A DNA stretch of 64,000 nucleotides from NCBI RefSeq assembly GCF_026013545.1, contig NZ_JAPDOG010000001.1, positions 37,815 to 101,814 on the forward strand. The letters are read 5' to 3'. The notes under the pieces were generated by a model, which did not search any database, was not told the DNA's origin, and worked only from the letters and a program-made list of their open reading frames with translations. Both the position numbers and the translations under genes were made by a program. Position 1 is the stretch's first letter; the number at the start of each line of letters is the position of its first letter. This DNA comes from Defluviimonas salinarum (GTDB lineage Bacteria > Pseudomonadota > Alphaproteobacteria > Rhodobacterales > Rhodobacteraceae). Positions 23,091 to 31,038 of this stretch are shown here, one piece after another.

Positions 23091-25043
23091 TCAGTGATCC
23101 CGCCGCTTGGAAAGGTAGTCGTCGGTCGTCCGCACCGCCGGGCGCTCGCCCGCGGCCAGCGGATTGGCCTCGCCGTGATACTGGGCGCGGATGCGGCAGT
23201 CGTCGCACATCTGGATCAGCCGCCCGGCGGCGCTGTCGGCGAACATCGGGTGCTTGCCGGCGAGCTTCTCAACGATCCGCTCGACCGTGGAGCGCACGCC
23301 GAAGGGCTTGCCGCATTCGATGCAGGCGAAGGGCTCCTCCTCCTTGAGGACGCTCTGGCCAAGGGCCGCGTCGGTGGGATCGAAGCGCGGTTCGAGCGTG
23401 ATCGCGTCCTCGGGGCAGACCGTCGCGCAGAGCCCGCATTGCAGGCAGGCATCCTCTTGGAAGCGAAGCTGCGGCTTGTCCGGATTGGCGAGAAGCGCTC
23501 CCGAGGGGCAAAGCGAGGCGCAGGAGAGGCAAAGCGTGCAGGCATCCGTATCGACGCGGACCGCGCCATAGGGCGCGCCCACTGGCAGCGGCAGCGGAAG
23601 CGTGTCGCCCACCAGCGCCTTTGCGGCCAGCCGCGCCACCTGCCGGCGGCTGCCGAGCGGCAAGACCGGCGCGATGTCCAGAGGCTCCGGCGCCGTGCCA
23701 TAGAGCGCGTCGGACAGCGCCTCGGGGTCGGCAAGATCGAGGAGCCGGACCCGCCCGCCTGCGCCCATCGCCGCCGCGAGCGACGCTTCGCGTGCAAGCG
23801 TGTCGCGGTCGGTGCGCGGCGCCGTCAGCACGTCGACGCCATCGAACCCGACCGCGAGTGCGGCCAGCATCTCGGCATGGCCGAAGCCCGCCAGCGCCGC
23901 GACCTCGAGCGGGATCACCTCGGCCGGCAGGCCGCGGCCGAAGCGGGCGGCGAGCGCGATCATCTCGCGACCATGCGGGGCGTCGTGGACCAGAAGCCGG
24001 GCCGCGCGGCCGCCGGCTGCGCGGTAGGTGTCGGCCAGAACCGCGACGCGGCGGAGCAGATGCGCCACCGGTGGCGCGTCATAGGCGATCGCGGCCGAGG
24101 GGCAGAGCGCAGAGCAGGCGCCACAACCTGCGCAGACCATCGGATCGACCGTGACATGGTCGCCGTCGGGCGTGATGGCACCGGTCGGGCAGGCGTCGAG
24201 ACAGCGGGTGCAGCCGGTCTGCCCGGCGCGCGAATGGGCGCAAAGCTCAGGGACAAGCGCGACATGGAGCGGCTTTTCGAACGTGCCGACATGCTGGGCG
24301 GCCTCGAACACCGCCGCCGCCACCCGGTTCGCATCGCCGGGATCGGCGCGCAGGTAGCCGTCGCGCTTCTCTGGCGCGGGAAAGAGCGACGCCCCGCCCG
24401 AAAGGTCGAGGATTACGTCGCAGCGCGTCTCGGCCCCGTCCCGCGCCGGACCCAGCGCGAAGGCGCCGCGCCCGCCGGGCTCCAGCTGCCGGAGCGCGTC
24501 GAGCCGGAGCGTGAAGCGGCCGAGTGTCCCCATGACGCTCACGATCCGGCCGCTGACCACCTCGAAGCCGCGCGTCACCGGCAGTTCGCCGCCCGCATCG
24601 AGAAGGACCGTGACCGCGAGCGTCTCGGACAGCCGCTCCGCCGCCGGCAGGGCGACTTCGGCGCGGCCGATGACGAGGCACGTCCCCTCCGAGACGACAT
24701 CGATCGTCTTCGTCGGCGGCACGGGCACCAGCGCCTCGGCGAGGAGCGCGGCCATCTTAGGCGTGGCGTCGCTGCCGTCCGACCAGCCGGCGCGGTCGCG
24801 GATGTCGATGCAGGCGGGGGCAGGGCGGTCGAGGTCCGCGGCAAGCTCGGCAAAGCGCGCGGCCTCCTGGGCGCAGGCGATCACCACCTCCTCCTCGCCG
24901 ATCGCCTTGGCGGCCACGGCGATCTCGCGCGTGCAGAGCGCCGAATGGACGCGTGACGCGTCAAGTTCGGTCGCATTGGCGAGTGCCTTGGCGTCGATCT
25001 TCTGGCTTCCGAGGCAATCGCAGAGCAAGAGGCGCTTGGGCAT
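23091..25043 (-). CDS. large multi-[4Fe-4S] ferredoxin-like protein of formate dehydrogenase locus
   Basis: 650 residues from ATG 25043 (MPKRLLLCDCLGSQ; GGGGAAAC upstream). There are at least four ferredoxin-type clusters: GCTRCLDACP preceded by a nearby Cys, CAGCGACSALCP, CTLCLSCASLCP and CLQCGLCATVCP. A C-terminal pair of Cys-x2-Cys elements (CIECGKPF, CDDCRIR) could bind a metal. The middle (about 320-480) is a flavodoxin/HdrA-like alpha-beta region without clusters. Cytoplasmic electron-transfer or assembly protein; divergent from the DUF3305-fdh operon, so probably supplies electrons or clusters to formate dehydrogenase. Twin of proteins seen beside fdh in other alphaproteobacteria. Confidence 0.85.
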   Translation of the reverse strand: MPKRLLLCDCLGSQKIDAKALANATELDASRVHSALCTREIAVAAKAIGEEEVVIACAQEAARFAELAADLDRPAPACIDIRDRAGWSDGSDATPKMAALLAEALVPVPPTKTIDVVSEGTCLVIGRAEVALPAAERLSETLAVTVLLDAGGELPVTRGFEVVSGRIVSVMGTLGRFTLRLDALRQLEPGGRGAFALGPARDGAETRCDVILDLSGGASLFPAPEKRDGYLRADPGDANRVAAAVFEAAQHVGTFEKPLHVALVPELCAHSRAGQTGCTRCLDACPTGAITPDGDHVTVDPMVCAGCGACSALCPSAAIAYDAPPVAHLLRRVAVLADTYRAAGGRAARLLVHDAPHGREMIALAARFGRGLPAEVIPLEVAALAGFGHAEMLAALAVGFDGVDVLTAPRTDRDTLAREASLAAAMGAGGRVRLLDLADPEALSDALYGTAPEPLDIAPVLPLGSRRQVARLAAKALVGDTLPLPLPVGAPYGAVRVDTDACTLCLSCASLCPSGALLANPDKPQLRFQEDACLQCGLCATVCPEDAITLEPRFDPTDAALGQSVLKEEEPFACIECGKPFGVRSTVERIVEKLAGKHPMFADSAAGRLIQMCDDCRIRAQYHGEANPLAAGERPAVRTTDDYLSKRRDH

Positions 25044-25165
25044 GTGTTTCCCCGGTGTGCGGCGGCGCCGACCGTCTGGCGTGAATGCGAGCATGAAAGA
25101 GCCCGCCGCGTAAAGGCCGTGATCGCGAGTCGAAATCGATTCGTTCGCGGTTTCTGCGAAACTTT

Positions 25166-25179
25166 GGGAAGATATTCCC
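25166..25179. promoter_or_regulatory. inverted repeat GGGAA-N4-TTCCC in the divergent fdh control region
   Basis: The 327-base gap 25044-25370 between the divergent ferredoxin-like gene and the DUF3305-fdh operon has no gene. It is AT-richer than its surroundings and holds the perfect 5+5 inverted repeat GGGAAGATATTCCC. A TTGACT word near 25243 could be a -35 element for the rightward operon, with only a poor -10. A regulator site for formate-dehydrogenase expression is plausible but unproven. Confidence 0.3.
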
Positions 25180-25370
25180 GAAAATCAGGGATGGCTGTGC
25201 GAATATTCCGTTGCGTCGTGCGAAAATACCACCGGTTTAATCCCTTGACTGTGCACGTTTTCGCGATTCGGCGTGATTCCTCTTTGTGATGCGGGCGGTG
25301 TGATGCAGGCTTGGGTTCAGCACCGACCGTGAGAATGCGGGCAGAAAAGGGGGGAGGATCGTAGAGCGCG

Positions 25371-25937
25371 ATGGCGCTTGCGCGTGCATCTTTGCCTGTT
25401 GGCATCGTCGTCCGGAAATCGCCGGGTGTGACCCGCTGGGCCGCCTGGGCGTGGAAGGTGACGGCGCTTCTGCCGGGGGCGGGGCCTGCACGCTGGCGCG
25501 TGATCCGCCGCGAGGGCGAGACGGTCGAGTACCACGCTGCGACGCTGCCGCTGGACCTCTGGTCCAGCGATACCGAAGGCTACAGGGCGACGCTCTCGGC
25601 GCGCGAGCCGGGCCTCGTCGTTGTGCTGCGCAGCGCCGAGGATCCCGCCGCACCGATGCCCTGGACGCCGGTCCTCGTCACCGCCTCGGCCTATGAGGGC
25701 CAGGACTACATGGACAGCGGCGACGGGCTCATCGAATGCGTTCCGATGCCCGCAGGGCTGATCGCCTGGATCGGCGATTTCGTCGCGGCCCACCACGTCG
25801 AGACGCCCTTCGTGAAGCGCCGCCGCGACCGCGCGCGGGTCGACACGGTCGAAGAGGGGCGGGGCGATCCGCGGATCCGGCAGGAGGCTGACGTCTACCG
25901 GGCGCCGGGCCTTTCGACGCGGGAGGGGACGGGATGA
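25371..25937 (+). CDS. DUF3305 protein, formate dehydrogenase accessory
   Basis: 188 residues. The DUF3305 core is visible: LPVGIVVRKSPGVTRWAAWA, then WRVIRREGETVEYHAATLPLDLW and EPGLVVVLRS. Soluble, no cysteines, basic-acidic C-terminal tail. In alpha- and betaproteobacteria DUF3305 and DUF3306 genes lie as a pair before TorD-type chaperone and fdhA genes, and are presumed to help maturation or membrane assembly. First gene of the rightward operon, overlapping DUF3306 by 4 bases. Confidence 0.85.
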   Translation: MALARASLPVGIVVRKSPGVTRWAAWAWKVTALLPGAGPARWRVIRREGETVEYHAATLPLDLWSSDTEGYRATLSAREPGLVVVLRSAEDPAAPMPWTPVLVTASAYEGQDYMDSGDGLIECVPMPAGLIAWIGDFVAAHHVETPFVKRRRDRARVDTVEEGRGDPRIRQEADVYRAPGLSTREGTG

Positions 25938-26536
25938 GCCCCGCGCGCCCCGACAGCGATTTCTGGAGCCGACGCCGCGCCGCGGTGGCCGCCGAAGCCG
26001 AGGCGGAGGTCGAAGACGCCCGCGCCGCAGAAGCCACGGCGGAGCGCGCCGCGCGCGAGGCGGCACTGGCGGGCAAGAGCGACGCGGAAATCCTCGACGC
26101 GCTGGGCCTTGCCGATCCCGACACGCTGGAGCGCGGCGACGATTTCGCGGCCTTCCTGAAGGAGGCCGTGCCGGAGCATCTGCGCCGCCGCGCGCTCAGG
26201 CGGCTGTGGCGGAGCAATCCGGTGCTCGCCAATCTCGACGGGCTCGTCGATCACGGCGAGGATTATACCGACGCCGCCACGGTCAGGCCGGACCTGCGCA
26301 CGGCCTACCAGGTCGGGCGCGGCATGCTGCGCCATCTGACGGCGCTGGCGGCGCCGGAACAGACCGTGGTCGAGGCCGCCGTGCCGGACGAGATCCCGGA
26401 GCCTGCCCCGGAAGACATGGTCGCTTCGGTCGATCCGATCGAGACGGCGCCGCAGGTAGTGGAGGAAGAAAGGGCGCCGCCGCGCCGCCACATGCGCTTC
26501 ACGTTCGATGACGCATGCACGGAGTTGCGGACATGA
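25934..26536 (+). CDS. DUF3306 protein, formate dehydrogenase accessory
   Basis: 200 residues. It begins with DFWSRRRAAVAAEAEAEVED, a charged Ala-rich helix, then the core LADPDTLERGDDFAAFLKEAVPEHLRRRALRRLWRSNPVLANLDGLVDH, a pattern typical of DUF3306. The C-terminal third is acidic and proline-rich and ends RRHMRFTFDDA. Probably an adaptor without enzymatic activity. Overlaps both neighbours by 4 bases (ATGA). Confidence 0.85.
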   Translation: MSPARPDSDFWSRRRAAVAAEAEAEVEDARAAEATAERAAREAALAGKSDAEILDALGLADPDTLERGDDFAAFLKEAVPEHLRRRALRRLWRSNPVLANLDGLVDHGEDYTDAATVRPDLRTAYQVGRGMLRHLTALAAPEQTVVEAAVPDEIPEPAPEDMVASVDPIETAPQVVEEERAPPRRHMRFTFDDACTELRT

Positions 26537-27144
26537 CCGGCACCGCCATGCCTCACGCCGCGATCACCGAGGAGGACCGGCTCCGCGCCGATCTCTACGG
26601 CTTCCTCTCGGCGCTCTTCGCCGCGCCGCCCGACCGGGCGCTTCTGGACAAGACCGCGGCGCTGACCGGCGACGCGAGCCCGCTCGGCCGGGCGATCGCG
26701 GCGCTGGCAAAGCTCGCCGCCGCCGCGACGCCGGTCTCGGTCAAGCGCGAGTTCACCCGGCTCTTCATCGGCCTCGGGCGGGGCGAATTGCTGCCCTATG
26801 CGAGCTACTACCTGACCGGGTTCCTCAACGAAAAGCCGCTCATGCTCCTGCGCCGCGACATGGCGACGCTCGGGCTGGCGCGGTCCGAGAGCGTCTACGA
26901 GCCCGAGGACAACATCGCGAGCCTGATGGAGATGATGGCGGGGCTGATCGACGGCCGTTTCGGCATGGTCCGCCCGCTCGACCGCCAGAAAGAGTTCTTC
27001 AACCGCCATGTCGCGCCCTGGGCGGGGCATTTCTTTGCCGATCTCGAAACCGCGAAAGGATCGGTTCTCTATGCCCCGGTCGGCACGATCGGGCGCGAGT
27101 TCATGGTGATCGAGAAGGAGGCGTTCCGCCTTCTGGGGGAGTGA
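26533..27144 (+). CDS. TorD/DmsD-family chaperone for formate dehydrogenase
   Basis: 203 residues, all helical. The family binds the twin-arginine signal and apo-form of molybdoenzymes, holding them until cofactor insertion and Tat export. Recognisable segments: RADLYGFLSALFAAPPD at the N-terminus, VKREFTRLFIGLGRGELLPYASYYLTG, and YEPEDNIASLMEMMAGLI. The ATG at 26533 is preferred over the one at 26515 because it overlaps the DUF3306 stop as ATGA. The client is almost certainly FdhA encoded downstream. Confidence 0.87.
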   Translation: MTGTAMPHAAITEEDRLRADLYGFLSALFAAPPDRALLDKTAALTGDASPLGRAIAALAKLAAAATPVSVKREFTRLFIGLGRGELLPYASYYLTGFLNEKPLMLLRRDMATLGLARSESVYEPEDNIASLMEMMAGLIDGRFGMVRPLDRQKEFFNRHVAPWAGHFFADLETAKGSVLYAPVGTIGREFMVIEKEAFRLLGE

Positions 27145-27195
27145 ACAAGGAAGGCGGGAAGGACCCGCCGCAAGGTTGCAAGGGAGGATTGACCG

Positions 27196-27387
27196 ATGGG
27201 CAAGACCAGGGATGCGGACCGGACCACTCGCCGCGATTTCCTGAAACTGGCATCGACCGCCGCGCCGGCGGCGGCGGCGGCGGCCGCACTCGGCCCCGAC
27301 GAGGCGGCGGCCGAGGAGCAGCCGAAGACCAAGGGGCTGCAGGACACCGCCCATACCCGCGCCTACTACGCCAGCGCCCGGTTCTGA
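27196..27387 (+). CDS. small Tat-signal protein of the formate dehydrogenase locus
   Basis: 63 residues: a twin-arginine signal (TTRRDFLKLAST, then a run of alanines) and a short mature part rich in charged residues ending AYYASARF. It matches the widespread 'formate dehydrogenase region Tat target' type. Too small to hold a cofactor alone; it may be an extra subunit, a membrane linker or a decoy for the Tat chaperone. Lies between the chaperone and fdhA. The GCG/GCC-rich DNA at 27255-27295 is this signal peptide. Confidence 0.85.
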   Translation: MGKTRDADRTTRRDFLKLASTAAPAAAAAAALGPDEAAAEEQPKTKGLQDTAHTRAYYASARF

Positions 27388-27452
27388 GACCGGGACGCGC
27401 CCCCCCGGGCCGGCGGAAGATTGGCCCCGGCGCGAGGGGACTGACCCAGCCA

Positions 27453-27469
27453 CCGGCCTTCGCGGCCGG
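27453..27469 (+). other. hairpin directly upstream of the fdhA ribosome site
   Basis: CCGGCC (27453-27458), loop TTCGC, GGCCGG (27464-27469) forms a perfect 6-bp GC stem with a UUCG-like loop, 6 bases before the AAGGGAG ribosome site of fdhA. It could stabilise a processed mRNA end and raise fdhA expression over the upstream accessory genes, or modulate initiation. No U-tract, so not a clear terminator. Confidence 0.35.
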
Positions 27470-27488
27470 ACCAGCAAGGGAGATGAGG

Positions 27489-30404
27489 ATGCTCAGGAAA
27501 AAGACGAGCAGGGCTGCGACCGGAACGCAGCGAATGACGGCCCTGTCCGCTACAGGTGAAACCACGGTCGACCGGCGTGCCTTCCTGCGCGGATCGGGGC
27601 TCGCCATCGGCGGGCTTGCCGCGATCGGCGCCACTGGCGGCACGGTGCGCCGCGCAAAGGCACAGGAGGCCGCCGCGACGGCGGTCAAGACGGTCAAGAC
27701 GGTCTGCACCCATTGCTCGGTCGGCTGCACCGTCATCGCCGAGGTCGAGAACGGCGTCTGGATCGGACAGGAACCCGGCTGGGACAGCCCGTTCAACCTC
27801 GGCGCCCATTGTGCCAAGGGCGCCAGCGTCCGCGAGCATGCGCATGGCGAGCGCCGCCTCAAGTACCCGATGAAGAAGGAAGGCGGCGAGTGGAAGCGGA
27901 TGAGCTGGGAGGACGCGATCAACGAGATCGGCGACGGCATGCTCAAGATCCGCGAGGAAAGCGGGCCTGACAGCGTCTACTGGCTGGGTTCGGCCAAGCA
28001 TTCCAACGAGGGCGCCTATCTCTTCCGCAAGTTCGCGGCCTATTGGGGATCGAACAACGTCGACCACCAGGCGCGGATCTGCCATTCGACGACGGTCGCC
28101 GGAGTGGCCAACACATGGGGCTACGGCGCCATGACCAACAGCTACAACGACATCCATAACTCGAGGGCGATCTTCCTCATCGGCGGCAACCCGGCCGAGG
28201 CGCACCCTGTCTCGCTCATGCATCTCCTGAAGGCCAAGGAGGAGAACAACGCGGCCCTGATCGTCTGCGATCCGCGCTTCACCCGCACCGCTGCCCATGC
28301 CGACGAATATGTGCGGCTGCGGCCCGGCACAGACGTTGGGCTGATCTGGGGCCTCCTCTGGCACATCTTCGAGAACGGCTGGGAGGACAAGGAGTTCATC
28401 CGCACCCGTGTCTGGGGCATGGACCAGATCCGCGACGAGGTGAAGAAGTGGACACCCGAGGAGACCGAGCGGGTGACCGGCGTGCCGGGCTCGCAGCTTC
28501 GCCGGGTGGCGATGACGCTCGCCAACAACCGGCCCGGCACCGTGATCTGGTGCATGGGCGGCACCCAGCACACCAACGGCAACAACAACACCCGCGCCTA
28601 CTGCGTGCTGCAGCTCGCGCTCGGCAACATGGGCACTGCCGGCGGCGGCACCAACATCTTCCGCGGCCATGACAACGTTCAAGGCGCCACCGACCTCGGT
28701 GTCCTTTCCCACGACCTGCCGGGCTATTACGGCCTTTCGGGCGGCGCCTGGGCGCACTGGAGCCGGGTCTGGGGCGAGGATCTCGACTGGCTCAAGGGCC
28801 GGTTCGACATGCTCAAGGATGCCGACGGCAATGTCGCCAAGGACGGCGACGGCAACGACATAAGCCTGATGAACACGAGCGGCATCCCGGTCTCGCGCTG
28901 GATCGACGGGGTCCTGGAAGACAAGGCCAACATGGACCAGAACGACAATGTCCGGGCCATGGTGCTCTGGGGGCATGCGCCGAACTCGCAGACCCGCGGC
29001 GCCGAGATGAAGACGGCGATGGAAAAGCTCGACATGCTCGTCGTGATCGACCCCTATCCGACCGTCTCGGCGGTGCTGCATGACCGCACCGACGGCGTCT
29101 GGCTCCTGCCGGCCTCGACCCAGTTCGAGACATCGGGCTCGGTGACCGCCTCGAACCGCTCGTTGCAATGGCGCGAGAAGGTGGTGGAGCCGGTCTTTGA
29201 ATCGCTCCCGGACCACACGATCATCCGCATGTTCGCCGACAAGTTCGGCTTCTCAGACCGGCTCTTCCGCAATATCGAGGTCAAGGACGGCGAGCCGGTG
29301 ATCGAGGACATCACCCGCGAGTTCAACCGCGGCATGTGGACCATCGGCTACACCGGCCAGAGCCCCGAGCGGCTGAAGCTGCACATGGCCAACCAGCACA
29401 CCTTCGACAAGACGACGCTGCGCGCAGTGGGCGGACCGGCGGACGGCGAGTTTTACGGGCTTCCCTGGCCCTGCTGGGGCACGCCAGAGATGGGTCACCC
29501 CGGCACCGCGAACCTCTACGACATGTCGATGCCGGTCAGCCAGGGCGGCCTCACCTTCCGCGCCCGCTTCGGGGTGGAGCGCGACGGAGAGAACCTTCTG
29601 GCCGAGGGCGTCTATTCGGCGGGGTCCGAGATCCAGGACGGCTACCCCGAGTTCACCATGCAGATGCTGATGGACCTCGGCTGGGACGGGGATCTCACCG
29701 ACGAGGAGCGTGCCGCGATCGAGGCGGTGGGCGGGCCCACGGCCAACTGGAAGCTCGATCTTTCGGGCGGTATCCAGCGGGTCGCGATCAAGCACGAATG
29801 CGCGCCCTTCGGCAATGCCAAGGCCCGCGCCGTGGTCTGGACCTTCCCCGACCCGGTGCCACTGCACCGCGAACCGCTCTACACGCCGCGGCGCGACCTC
29901 GTGGCCGATTACCCGACCTATGACGACCGCAAGCTCTACCGACTGCCGACGATGTATGCCTCGATCCAGGAGAAGGACTTCACGGCGGACTATCCGATGA
30001 TCCTGACCTCCGGGCGGCTCGTCGAATACGAGGGCGGCGGCGACGAGAGCCGGTCTAACCCGTGGCTCGCGGAGCTTCAGCAGGACATGTTCGTGGAGAT
30101 CAACCCGCGCGACGCCAACAACCTCGGCATCCGCGACCGGCAACAGGTCTGGGTCGAGGGCGCCGAGGGATCGGCCGTCAAGGTCATGGCGATGGTGACC
30201 GAAAGGGTGGGTGAGGGCGTCGCCTTCATGCCCTTCCATTTCGGCGGGCATTTCCAGGGCAACGACCTGCGCGACAAGTATCCACCGGGCGCCGACCCAT
30301 ACGTCCTCGGCGAAAGTTCCAACACCGCGCAGACCTACGGCTACGACTCGGTCACCCTGATGCAGGAGACCAAGTGCACGCTTTGCAAGATCAGCGCAGC
30401 ATAG
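27489..30404 (+). CDS. fdhA: formate dehydrogenase catalytic subunit (Mo/W-bis-MGD, Cys type)
   Basis: 971 residues. Oxidises formate to CO2. A Tat signal lies near the start (DRRAFLRGSGLAIGG, then an AKAQ-type cleavage site), so the protein is exported with its cofactors. The [4Fe-4S] site CTHCSVGC plus the Cys of LGAHCAKG follows. The active-site residue is Cys198 in ARICHSTTVAG, where other formate dehydrogenases carry selenocysteine. Molybdopterin domains (VYWLGSAKHSNEGAYLF, GGNPAEAHP, MGGTQHTNGNN) and the C-terminal cap (DYPMILTSGRLVEYEGGG) are complete. ATG 27489 fits the AAGGGAG spacing better than ATG 27483. Operon with fdhB and fdhC. Confidence 0.95.
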   Translation: MLRKKTSRAATGTQRMTALSATGETTVDRRAFLRGSGLAIGGLAAIGATGGTVRRAKAQEAAATAVKTVKTVCTHCSVGCTVIAEVENGVWIGQEPGWDSPFNLGAHCAKGASVREHAHGERRLKYPMKKEGGEWKRMSWEDAINEIGDGMLKIREESGPDSVYWLGSAKHSNEGAYLFRKFAAYWGSNNVDHQARICHSTTVAGVANTWGYGAMTNSYNDIHNSRAIFLIGGNPAEAHPVSLMHLLKAKEENNAALIVCDPRFTRTAAHADEYVRLRPGTDVGLIWGLLWHIFENGWEDKEFIRTRVWGMDQIRDEVKKWTPEETERVTGVPGSQLRRVAMTLANNRPGTVIWCMGGTQHTNGNNNTRAYCVLQLALGNMGTAGGGTNIFRGHDNVQGATDLGVLSHDLPGYYGLSGGAWAHWSRVWGEDLDWLKGRFDMLKDADGNVAKDGDGNDISLMNTSGIPVSRWIDGVLEDKANMDQNDNVRAMVLWGHAPNSQTRGAEMKTAMEKLDMLVVIDPYPTVSAVLHDRTDGVWLLPASTQFETSGSVTASNRSLQWREKVVEPVFESLPDHTIIRMFADKFGFSDRLFRNIEVKDGEPVIEDITREFNRGMWTIGYTGQSPERLKLHMANQHTFDKTTLRAVGGPADGEFYGLPWPCWGTPEMGHPGTANLYDMSMPVSQGGLTFRARFGVERDGENLLAEGVYSAGSEIQDGYPEFTMQMLMDLGWDGDLTDEERAAIEAVGGPTANWKLDLSGGIQRVAIKHECAPFGNAKARAVVWTFPDPVPLHREPLYTPRRDLVADYPTYDDRKLYRLPTMYASIQEKDFTADYPMILTSGRLVEYEGGGDESRSNPWLAELQQDMFVEINPRDANNLGIRDRQQVWVEGAEGSAVKVMAMVTERVGEGVAFMPFHFGGHFQGNDLRDKYPPGADPYVLGESSNTAQTYGYDSVTLMQETKCTLCKISAA

Positions 30405-30416
30405 GGAGGAACGGAT

Positions 30417-31013
30417 ATGGCACGCGTGAAATTCCTCTGTGACGCCGAACGCTGCATCGAGTGCAACGCCTGCGTCACCGCCTGCAAGAACGAACATGAG
30501 GTGCCTTGGGGCATCAACCGCCGCCGGGTCGTGACCATCAACGACGGCAAGCCCGGCGAAAGGTCGATCTCGGTCGCCTGCATGCACTGTTCGGACGCGC
30601 CCTGCATGGCGGTCTGCCCGGTCGACTGCTTCTACCAGACCGAGGACGGCATCGTCCTGCATTCCAAGGACCTCTGCATCGGCTGCGGCTATTGCTTCTA
30701 CGCCTGCCCCTTCGGGGCGCCGCAGTATCCGCAGGCCGGCAATTTCGGTTCGCGCGGCAAGATGGACAAATGCACCTTCTGTGCCGGCGGCCCGGAGGCG
30801 GACAATTCCACCGCCGAGTTCGCCAAGTACGGCCGCAACCGCATCGCGGAAGGCAAGCTGCCGATCTGCGCCGAGATGTGCTCGACCAAGGCGCTTCTCG
30901 CCGGCGACGGCGACGTGGTCTCGGCGATCTACCGCGAGCGGGTCGTGGCGCGCGGCTTCGGCTCGGGCGCCTGGGGCTGGGGCACGGCCTATGAACAGAA
31001 GGCGGGCAACTGA
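30417..31013 (+). CDS. fdhB: formate dehydrogenase iron-sulfur subunit (beta)
   Basis: 198 residues with four [4Fe-4S] clusters. The binding motifs are CIECNACVTACKNEHE, CMHCSDAPCMAVCPVDC, CIGCGYCFYACPFGAPQ and the split KCTFC / ICAEMCSTKAL pair. Receives electrons from FdhA and passes them to the cytochrome b subunit at the membrane. No signal of its own, so probably co-exported with FdhA by the Tat system. Twelve bases after fdhA. Confidence 0.95.
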   Translation: MARVKFLCDAERCIECNACVTACKNEHEVPWGINRRRVVTINDGKPGERSISVACMHCSDAPCMAVCPVDCFYQTEDGIVLHSKDLCIGCGYCFYACPFGAPQYPQAGNFGSRGKMDKCTFCAGGPEADNSTAEFAKYGRNRIAEGKLPICAEMCSTKALLAGDGDVVSAIYRERVVARGFGSGAWGWGTAYEQKAGN

Positions 31014-31038
31014 CCGGCACCTGCGATCGGGGGAGAGC

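Noticed and set aside
23094-24956. 620-codon plus-strand frame antisense to the multi-ferredoxin gene
   Set aside because: Arg/Gly-rich composition without motifs; the minus strand carries four ordered ferredoxin motifs.
26508-30404. A 1298-codon plus-strand frame that appears to fuse material upstream of fdhA
   Set aside because: It only reads through, out of frame, across the TorD and Tat-peptide genes. The Tat signal and ribosome site place the true fdhA start at 27489.
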